From Viola odorata (taxonomy: Eukaryota > Streptophyta > Magnoliopsida > Malpighiales > Violaceae): a stretch of 64,000 nt of DNA. The stretch covers positions 36,724,836 to 36,788,835 of the forward strand of contig OY829538.1 in NCBI GenBank assembly GCA_963691705.1, written 5' to 3'. The notes under the pieces are model-generated. The model saw only the letters and a list, made by a program, of their open reading frames with translations. It was not told the origin of the DNA and ran no database searches. Below, piece by piece: positions 55,601 to 64,000 of this stretch; positions within the stretch are counted from its first letter, which is position 1; every line of letters begins with the position of its first letter. The translations under genes and the position numbers were made by a program.

Positions 55601-58594
55601 TCAAATGCAATTCAATTATAAGTAACAAATGTGCTGGTTTGATTGAAAATATTGGTAAAAGGTGGCAAATATGAGTGGTAGGCTCCTCGTGCCTTTTAGT
55701 TATACGTACTATATATACAAATCTATTTGGTTGTGACAGTGACTTTAGCGCAGAGTAAAGCAGTGGGGGACCACTCTTGAAAGAGACTTAGACTGCTGTC
55801 TAAATATATGTAGTAAATTTAACCGGCCAGTGTCTGTTTACGCTAGCTTATTTAAGCATAATTTTGTTTGGCTTTGGACTTGCAGTCTAGTAATGACAAT
55901 TACGTACTAAGCCTTGTTTTCCTTTTTTCCCATGCTTGATGTTTCAGCTAACTCAGCCTTCAGTAGGTCGAAAAGAAGGTCAACCCAGTAAGGTTTTGTG
56001 GATAGGATATCCTCCTTCTGTGCAGATTGATGAGCAAACGCTGCATAATGCCATGATCCTTTTTGGTGAGATTGAGAGAATTAAGAGCTTCCCTTCAAGG
56101 AATTATTCCTTTGTTGAATTTAGGAGTGTTGATGAGGCCCGGCGTGCTAAAGAAGGTCTTCAGGGGCGCCTTTTCAACGATCCCCGAATCACAATTATGT
56201 ACTCAAGCAGTGAGCTGGCACCTGGGAAAGAGTACAGTTTTTATTCTGCAGTTAAAGGGCATATGCCTGAGATGTTTAATGAACCTCCATTTGGATCTAT
56301 GGATATGCTGGATCATCCTCGCTCTATGGGATTAAACAATTTTGCAGGCCCATTGCCTCCTGGTATTCATAGGGCAAACTTACCATTGCGGCCTTTTGGT
56401 CCTCAAGGTGGTTTTGATCCTCTAATTTCAGGTTCAGAGTTTAATGATCTGGCTTTCCGAGATGGTAGTTCTAACATTCAAATGGGGGTTTCTGCCCCAG
56501 GAATTAGGCCATCTGCAAGAGCTTCTAGTGGTTGGGATGTACTTGATCCCAACCAGTTTGAGAGAGAGTCTAAACGCCTCCGGATCGATCCGTCATCTAT
56601 AGATGATGATTCTGTTCACTTGAGAAAGATTGATCGTGGGCTAACATATGCACATAGTCCAGTTGGTGGTAGGCCCCCAATTGGAGGACCATTGAAGAGA
56701 CATCATGATGATGATTGCATGTGGCGTGGCATCATTGCTAAAGGTGGGACACCGGTGTGTAATGCTCGTTGTGTCCCTGTAGGAAACGGGATGGAATTTG
56801 AGATGTGAGTATAGAATTTTTCCCTTAAGTTATTGATGGCATATAATTTTATTTTTCCATGTTACTTTCATAGGAAGGAAGCTATATGCTATATTTGCTA
56901 CTCCTTGCCCATGTCTTTTTAATTAAGTTATTTATATACAACGTTTTTTTGACATCTCATTGTGTTTGGTCCCTAGGAATCTTGCCGAGTTTCTGCTAAT
57001 ACTCTGCTGCAGTACTTCACTCCTGGAGTTGACTAAACTTGTTGCTTATTTGTCCTAAAACAATTCATGTATTCATTGTGGTCATTTTGCTGTTACCCTT
57101 TCTTTCATTTCACTGTCTCTCAATTGCATTGCTATAGACAAGCACTTTTAGTACTTGTGCCGTCTCTGGATTTGGAACAAATTGTCTCATTCGCACATGA
57201 CCTTTGATTATGAATTTGTTGGTGGACTTGGGAAAGTAATGTCCCATTCTGATTGGTTCTTTTGTGTTTGCAGTCCTGATGTCATTAATTGCTCAGCCAG
57301 AACAGGATTGGATATGCTTACAAAACACTATGCTGATGCAGTTGGTTTTGAAATTGCCTACTTTTTGCCGGATAGTGAAGAGGATTTTGCTTCCTACACT
57401 GAGTTTCTTCTCTACTTGGGTTCAAAAGACCGTGCTGGTGTTGCCAAGTTTGATGATGGGACCAATCTCTTTTTGGTACCTCCATCAGAATTCTTGACAA
57501 AAGTGTTGAAAGTTGCAGGACCTGAACGCCTGTATGGTGTTGTCCTCAAGTTCCCGCAGACACAGTTACGCCAGCCCATACCTTTTTCTCATTTTGTTGA
57601 TAGTCAGAATCCTCCTGCAGAACCTGTCTATAACACAACCCGCCAAAGGAATGAACATAGGCCTCCAGTGGATTATAATAGGGTGTTGCAGGAGGAATCA
57701 AAAGTTCTGCCAAAACCATACTATCCAGAATCAATGGAGTCTGGTGCAGTGCCATCAGCTCCCCAAGATTATGTGGCAAATAACAATGTGGCAGTGTCCC
57801 AAGCTGGAGTTTCCTTAACACCTGAGCTGATTGCAACACTTGCTTCTTTTCTACCTGCAAAGGCGCAGTCACCTGCGTCAGAAAGTGGTCAGCCAGCATT
57901 GGGATCTTCTACTCTGAGGCCTTCATTTTCTTCGCATGCCCCTGACATGGGAGCTTCTTCACAGGGATGGAAACTTGATAACCAAGTTCATGCAAATGCT
58001 AGCAATATGCACTTAGGGAATCAGTTCAACTCTCAGGTGCCTGTTCACTCACAGTATCAGCCTTACCCACCTGTCTCCAACCATTTGGGAAATGTGGTCT
58101 CTGGCAGTACCCAAGTCCAAGATGGCTCTGTCAGCCTAGCACACCGGAGCCCAATGGCATCCAGGCCATTGACAAGTTACCCTGTTTCTTCTCAAAGTGG
58201 ACAATTTGCTTTGCCTCCCCAGGTCAGCCAGCAATATCAGCTCGAGGTTCCTCATAGCACTCAGAAGGGCTATTCGGTGGCACGTGGAGCAGATGTTCAG
58301 GGATCATATAGCCCATCAGTTATTCAGCAGCCTAGTAATCATGTTGCTTTGTCTAATCAGTTTCAGGCCACTAATTACCCCCAGACACAATCTGGGTTGC
58401 CTAACAATCAGGTGCAACACTTACAAAATGCTATATCTGGAGCCGGGCAGGCCACTACAGAGGTTGAAGCAGACAAAAACCAGCGGTACCAATCAACATT
58501 GCAGTTTGCTGCTAATCTCCTCCTCCAGATACAGCAACAGCAGCAGAAGCAAACAAATAATACAGCAGCGCAGGGATCTGGAAACCAGCAGTAA
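52618..58594 (+). CDS. FPA: FPA-like SPEN protein (three RRMs plus SPOC)
   Basis: Five coding exons: 52618-52902, 54229-54474, 54937-55005, 55948-56804, 57274-58594; phases join to 925 residues. RRM1 is about residues 24-95 ([27 protein letters not shown]). RRM2 about 100-175 ([20 protein letters not shown]). RRM3 about 214-284 ([20 protein letters not shown]). The SPOC domain starts near 455 ([20 protein letters not shown]) and runs past [10 protein letters not shown] and [15 protein letters not shown] to [10 protein letters not shown] Gln-rich tail follows. FPA in Arabidopsis is a nuclear RNA-binding protein of the autonomous flowering pathway that controls poly(A)-site choice and represses FLC. 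Length fits (Arabidopsis about 900). Intron 1 is longest (1,326 bp), as expected if the known intron-1 polyadenylation feedback is shared. GAGGTAATT at 58609 may begin a 3' UTR intron. Confidence 0.95.
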
Positions 58595-61011
58595 GATTCA
58601 GCTATGGAGGTAATTATTGCTCCCACCAGTTATCTATTAATTTATTGAACTGTCAAATCATTTTAGATGGATATGATGTTCCTACTGAAGTGTGGTAACT
58701 TTTATTTTTTATATGTTTGCGTGTTTTGTGTTATCTTGCTTCTTCCTCGCTGTATTCTCTAGGGGAAAAGAATTGTATTTGGTAGGATGCTTTTAGAACC
58801 TTTACTAGGTAGATCTGGATAAAATATTTGATTGATATAGTGAGGACTCAAAAGGCCATTGCTTGTAAAGACATGTTTAGAATCAGTGATGGAGTTGTAT
58901 TTGGTAATGTTAATATGAGTCAGGTTCCAGTTTCCATTATAACCAAAGGTAGAGAGTTTCTAGAACAAGGCTGTGTCTGGTCCTAGGAATTCTATCCCGA
59001 TTCTGCTTGTTGACCCTGGATGTTCAACTTTTGTTGTTGAGGGATAATAGGTGTCTGAAGTAAACTTTCTAGGTCCAGTGCATGATAAATCTAAAACTAT
59101 CAGGAATGTGCTTTATTCGCATGTAAACTTAGTGTTCTTATAATTCATCTCTCCTGTGATCTTTAGCTTCTCACGCTTGCTATAACGTGTGGACCTCTAC
59201 TTGCTTTTATGAATGCGTCTCTCTGTTATCATTCGTCTCACTTTTTATATGTTTGCACTTCTAACCTCTCCTTTTTGTATCATCTATTGGAGCACGTGGA
59301 TTTTTCCTTATCTTCTACTGAAGCACTAGTAGTTTAGGTTGAACCATTCTTTATTTATTTGTAAGGTATTACTTGTAAGTATAATTCTATAAGTGTTTTG
59401 TTTTACATAAATATGGAACACTGTATGCGATGGTTTTCCACGTCCGAGTAAAATCCACCAAAATACAGACCTTCAAGAGAGAACTGTTGCATAATGTGAG
59501 TCTAGTGTTTGGTTTAAAAACTTTGCTAAAAGCTGTAGCTTAAAAATGAAAACTTTTAAAGTTGATGGTCTCTTTAAAATAGCCTGGTTAAACCCTGGTT
59601 TCATCCTAAAAGCTTTGTTGAAGGCCTCATTTTGGCACCAGGCAATAAAACAAACATGTGATCTCTTTATGTAGACCGGGTTTCTCGTTTGATGGTGACT
59701 GTTAACGAACTTAAGTGAATGGGTATTTTGTTGGTCAGGTGTTGTTTTAGCGTAGGGTTGCAGGAAGAAGAGAACAAGTAATTTGTAGGTTGAAAATTTT
59801 CAGTGGTATTTTTTTGCTTCCTTTCCTTTCTAACTTGGAATGGAAAGGAGCTGAGTATTATGTCACCGGGACCTTTCGAGACCATGCAAAGTTCCGCTGG
59901 TCTAGTGTTGTGATTTGTGAGTGGTATTCTGAAATAACAATAACAATAATGAGCATTGATAATGATTTTAGGGTTTTCAATGCTCAGCAGTCAGTGAGCA
60001 TATAAATTAGTTAAGGTCTTTTCTGGGTATTTGGATAGACGGCGACATCTAACGTCCGAATTTGTACAGTATTAGAAGTGTAAGATAGCCGGCCGTTCAA
60101 GATTTGTGACCAAATCAGTAAACATGCGCTACTACTTGGTATGTTTTGTTTTTAAAATAGAAAAAGGATGGAAGGAAGAAAGAAAGCAAACAAAGTTTGC
60201 AGGTGTTGTGGGGTGGGGTTGGGTTATTACTTATTAGCGTAACATAAAGCAAAAACCTACTCTACTACTACTGATAAAAAAGATAACACGCATCTTCGAC
60301 TTGTTATTTTGCGCCTCGCTGCTCTCCTACATGTGTCTCCGGTTTTTTTCCCAGTAAAAAAATGACCTAGTTTATACTTTTGTTCTGGCAGTTTGTAATT
60401 TTTCTTATGTTTTTGCTTTTGTTGAAAAGGAACTGTTTTTTCCATTTTACAAGAGTGCAAAGATGAATGAAAGAGTAGAAAACGTGGAAACCTAACGACA
60501 ATATCGTGTTTTGCCTGTGATAGGTGTGAGTAGTTTGGGAATTTTGTTATCCATGGTTTCAAATCTTGGCGTGGACTGCGCACAGGATTTATTATTCCTG
60601 CTCGACCAGACCCCAAGTATGCTTCGGACGACAATCGACATGGCATGGAGAGAGATGAATTCAAGGGTGTCTTACGCTGAATCTCCAGTCTGTAGACTGA
60701 GTAGAGTAGCTAGCTCCCCCACTGTAAAAAATCTTGTATTTTAAATAGATAGTCATTCCTTACATCTCAAAAATAGTCATAAAATTTGATAACAAGATTG
60801 TGCGCTGGTTTGGGGTGAAGAAAAACGTGTTCCTAGTTCCTACCAATGGACACAAACACAACACGACTCCCTCTCAAAGTTAGCTCTAAACGCAGAAATC
60901 ATGACTTTCAAGAATCAATTGCACACACGAAAGCATGACTCTCTCTCTTCAACTGTTCACTTTACATATTTATCATCTTCCTGTCTTGCTCTTGCTCTAT
61001 TCTATTCCATA
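58595..61011. other. Intergenic region between the FPA-like and GT31-like genes
   Basis: The FPA-like 3' UTR occupies the start. No further coding exon, repeat terminus or RNA gene is supported. A minus-strand ORF at 60257-60664 and short ORFs near 59667-60005 have no recognisable features. The upstream region of the next gene begins within this stretch. Confidence 0.45.
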
Positions 61012-61911
61012 ATGCGGCAGAGGAGGACTGTCCTGATTGCATTGCCATCTCTTGCTCTGTTATTCTTTTTCTTCTTCTACATCTTCTTTAACATCCATGT
61101 CCAAAATCTTACGCTTGCTTCTTCCTCCAACTCCAACTCCTCCACCACCACCACCCTCACCAAAACTCTCTCCCAATCCCAGCAAAACTTCAGCATCCTA
61201 ATCGGGGTCTTCACGTTCCCCGACAAGTATGAGCGTCGCCATTTCCTCCGCCTCGTCTATGGAGTCCAAACTTCCCCAATAGCTCACATCGATGTCAAGT
61301 TTGTGTTCTGCAACCTCACAAAGCCAGAGCAGAGGGCGTTCGTAGCTCTAGAAATCCTGCGCTTCAACGACATCATTATTCTAAACTGTACCGAGAACAT
61401 GAACAAAGGCAAAACCTACACTTTCTTCTCCTCACTCCCGGACACCACCCTCTCCAGGCGCTACGACTATGTGATGAAAGCTGATGATGATGTTTTCATC
61501 AGGCTCGATCCGTTGTCATTGTCGCTTCATCGGTTGCCGAGGCAGGACTTGTACTATGGTTTTGTGATCCCTTGCAATAGCTTAAACCCTTTTGTGGATT
61601 ACATGTCAGGGATGGGGTTTTTGCTGTCATGGGATCTCGTTGAATGGATCGGGAAGTCCGAGATTCCTGCAAACCACACAAATGGGCCAGAGGACAAGGT
61701 GGTAGGGGAGTGGTTGAAGAGGGGGAAAAAGGGGAACAATAGATTTACTGATAAGCCTGCAATGTATGATTATCCAGGAACCAATGGGAAGTGCTCTCAT
61801 GACCTTATACCAGAAACTGTAGCAGTTCACAGGCTTAAGAGATGTGATCAATGGCTTTCTGTGCTTCAATTCTTCAATGTAACAAAACAAATTAACCAAT
61901 CCTATCTATGA
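61012..61911 (+). CDS. GT31-like (galactosyltransferase-type) membrane glycosyltransferase
   Basis: Single exon. From the ATG at 61012 the protein has 299 residues and a type II layout: a short basic N-terminus (MRQRRT), a hydrophobic anchor at about 7-30, a Ser/Thr/Asn-rich stem, then a catalytic domain. This is typical for Golgi glycosyltransferases. Family signs: ILIGVFTFPDKYERRHFLR, FVFCN, the metal-binding ADDDVFIR (DDD at residues 158-160), YMSGMGFLLSWDLVEWI, and GPEDKVVGEWL, the equivalent of the EDV motif. An upstream in-frame ATG at 60901 would add 37 residues and a second hydrophobic stretch; I prefer 61012. The domain looks like Galactosyl_T (PF01762). Substrate is unknown; a beta-1,3-galactosyl or GlcNAc linkage is only family inference. 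Confidence 0.8.
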   Translation: MRQRRTVLIALPSLALLFFFFFYIFFNIHVQNLTLASSSNSNSSTTTTLTKTLSQSQQNFSILIGVFTFPDKYERRHFLRLVYGVQTSPIAHIDVKFVFCNLTKPEQRAFVALEILRFNDIIILNCTENMNKGKTYTFFSSLPDTTLSRRYDYVMKADDDVFIRLDPLSLSLHRLPRQDLYYGFVIPCNSLNPFVDYMSGMGFLLSWDLVEWIGKSEIPANHTNGPEDKVVGEWLKRGKKGNNRFTDKPAMYDYPGTNGKCSHDLIPETVAVHRLKRCDQWLSVLQFFNVTKQINQSYL

Positions 61912-62074
61912 TTGATTCTTTTGATGAAATTTACAAGTGGAAAACTCACTTTGGAAATCAATTCTTACATATTTTAATCGAAAATGATCTTTCTTCTTCA
62001 CCTTGGTGGCATCCATCTATTAATGTGGGCAAAAAAATGGTCATCCATTCCGGCAAGCATCGGAGGACTTTAGA

Positions 62075-62682
62075 TAGGGGTGACAATTTTAATTCCTATC
62101 CCGTAACCCCTTGCGACAGGACCAGGATCATCTTTTTGGATCAATTTTTTGGACCAATTTTATATACAGTATCGTCTCGTCCCGTATATTCGTGACTTAT
62201 TGAGATAACACATTTTATTTGATTTCGCTCACCTCATCGCATCCCTAACCTCTCGTTTTCTTTTCTTTTCTTTTCTTTTCATTATTTCTTAATCATAACA
62301 TACATCTAACTTGAAAGTCTAGAAATTCTCATCTTTTTTGTTATTTTTTTAGATGTTATTATTTTAAATTACTTTGGATTGGTGTTATTGATTGGCTTGA
62401 ATTGTGATTTGAACCGAATTGAATTGTGATTTAAAGTGAATTGAATTGTGGTTTGAAAGATGGAGTTGTTTATGCAAGTTTGATAATTTCGGATAGTACA
62501 AATATCTGAAAATCCATACCCGAAAATCCGACCCAAAATAAATTTCAGAAAAACGAGGTCGGGTCTAATTTTTCAAGGGTTCATTCCCAAGCCCGTCAAA
62601 ATTCATGGGTCGAAACCGGAACTGATTTTCCAATCTCAATTAGTACCTCAACCTGATTTATGGTACCATTTTGCCACCCCTA
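62075..62682. mobile_element. Non-autonomous hAT element, 608 bp
   Basis: TIRs TAGGGGTGACAATTTT and (reversed) TAGGGGTGGCAAAATGGT, with perfect 8-bp target duplications ACTTTAGA (62067-62074, 62683-62690). Subterminal GGGTC and CGGGT motifs; no transposase. Its termini resemble those of the element at 43827, so both may have been moved by one transposase. Confidence 0.93.
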
Positions 62683-62770
62683 ACTTTAGATATCCATAAT
62701 ATGGCATAATTTTTTTCTCACACTTTCCGAATTTTTTTTCTTTCAAATTATAAGTGAGGACAGTTACGAA

Positions 62771-63215
62771 CAATGTTTTAAAAACCGGCCCGACTTGACG
62801 GTCGGACCGGTAAACCGGTGACCCAAGGAGGATTTTGGGTTGGTTCAACTTTTGGACCGGATCTGCAATTAAACCGGAAAAAACCGGTCGACCCGGATGG
62901 GTCGATGTCAAACCAAAACGACGCCGTTTTGGAATTTTAAAATTTTTTATTTTATTTTTTTAATTTTTTTAATTTTTTTTTATTTTTTTATTTTTTTCAA
63001 TATAGAAAATTTGATGGGCCGGGCCATTACAGGAATGGACCGGTCCATTATAGACACTGATTCAATCCGGTTCAATCATTTAAGCTCGAACGGTTCGCTA
63101 AGTGAACGGTTCACACTGTACCAACGGGTCAATCCGGTCGAACCTCGGTCAAACCCCGATTAAACCCAGTTGAATCCGGTTCAACAGGTCAGCCGGGTCG
63201 GTTTTTAAAACACTG
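62771..63215. mobile_element. Non-autonomous hAT-type element, 445 bp
   Basis: TIRs CAATGTTTTAAAAACCGGCC and (reversed) CAGTGTTTTAAAAACCGACC, with perfect 8-bp target duplications GTTACGAA (62763-62770, 63216-63223). The interior has many GGTTCAA/CCGGTC motifs, a poly-T tract and no ORF. It lies 88 bases from the previous hAT element but belongs to a different TIR family. Confidence 0.9.
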
Positions 63216-63828
63216 GTTACGAACTTGCCCTTTTTAATTTGTACGTATGATAATCACTTCTTTATTTTGTATTTGTTGTTCATTTGTTTTGCACTCAAAT
63301 TTCATTTCATTTGTACTCTGTTTTCTTTCTCCACCGGCCGGCCTACTCCTCAACCACTCGATAACCATCGATCGACACCAAAATGACCACCTCAACAACG
63401 GATGCGCCACCTTGCCAGAACCCTACTTCATCACCACCACCACCATCACCATGGTTGCCATTGTGATTCTGTTGATCTAAATCTCGACCATCCCCTCTTT
63501 AGATATCTATAAATTGGACCTTGAAATCTACAGATCCAGGCCGATGACTGCGACCCAGCGGTGACGACGCTTTTGTTTACTAGAGAAGTTTGTTTCGTAG
63601 GTTTAGGTTTGAGCTATTTTAATGGTGGTGGCAGCGTGGTTGGTGGCGGCCTTGAGTTGTGGTGGCGGTGGTTGGAACTGCAATAATGGTAGTAGGTTTT
63701 TGCTCGTCGGTAGCATCTGCAGTGATAAGGATGAATTTCGTTTGGGTGACGACCCTTGAATGTGATGGGTTGCTGTCATTTGGGTTTGTGTTTGGCGGCG
63801 GCGAATCTAATTGTTTGGGCTAGTCGGG

Positions 63829-64000
63829 TGTAACGCCCAAAACTAGCTGTCTGCTTGGGAAGCTACGTCCTTACGACTTAAGCCGAACGCGAATTGAGAG
63901 TTCTTAGTCGTGAAAAGACACCAACCAATATAAGCAATTCAAACGAGAATATAATTATGCGTTATGCGCAAGCAATGAACTACGATAACCAATTTGCATA
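63829..64000. repeat. Possible LTR start at the window edge
   Basis: TGTAACGCCCAAAACTAGC resembles the TGTAACRCCC start common among plant Ty3/Gypsy LTRs. The rest lies outside the window, so neither the other end nor a target duplication can be checked. The preceding 63224-63828 holds GGTGGTGG and CACCACCA simple repeats but no supported gene. Confidence 0.25.

Noticed and set aside
60257..60664. 135-codon minus-strand ORF between the FPA-like and GT31-like genes
   Set aside because: No domain, low-complexity Lys-rich middle and no splice or promoter context. It looks like chance.

Overview
The window is nuclear DNA of a flowering plant, most likely a eudicot. Evidence: GT-AG introns, two well-conserved plant genes (a reticulon-fused 3beta-hydroxysteroid dehydrogenase/decarboxylase and an FPA-like SPEN protein), a single-exon GT31-like glycosyltransferase, and many plant-type repeats. 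I cannot name the species.

Layout. 1-4.0 kb: an endogenous caulimovirid (pararetrovirus) locus, florendovirus-like in style, with an RT-RNase H frame and an overlapping second ORF on the minus strand and a 393-bp inverted copy on the plus strand. 4.0-5.0 kb: AT-rich duplications and a hAT-like end. 5.3-10.5 kb: the 12-exon sterol dehydrogenase gene. 12.1-31.9 kb: a MULE-like long-inverted-repeat element (about 1.2 kb) split by an 18.6-kb Ty3/Gypsy Tat-lineage retrotransposon with 5-bp target duplications. 32.5-46.1 kb: a second, decayed and internally inverted caulimovirid, interrupted by a gag-only LTR retrotransposon (32.8-38.1 kb) and a 956-bp hAT element (43.8-44.8 kb). 46.2-49.2 kb: a hairpin MITE and an L1-type LINE remnant. 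51.2-52.1 kb: an inverted pair of short repeats. 52.6-58.6 kb: the FPA-like gene. 61.0-61.9 kb: the GT31-like gene. 62.1-63.2 kb: two more hAT-type elements with perfect 8-bp target duplications.

Most unusual content. The Tat element carries, antisense to its gag-pol, two diverged copies of a two-gene module: a Transposase_28-like (PF04195-type) protein ending in a coiled coil, then a separate acidic ORF of about 125 residues that I do not recognise. Both copies of the larger gene have a short GT-AG intron at the same aligned position and phase, and a TATA-like box 218-230 bp before the ATG. That is what a conserved, separately transcribed antisense cargo would look like, although both large copies now carry stops and frameshifts.

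The host genes do not look co-regulated; they are islands between nested transposons. Insertion order can be read from the nesting: MULE before Tat element; caulimovirid before the gag-only retrotransposon and the hAT element.
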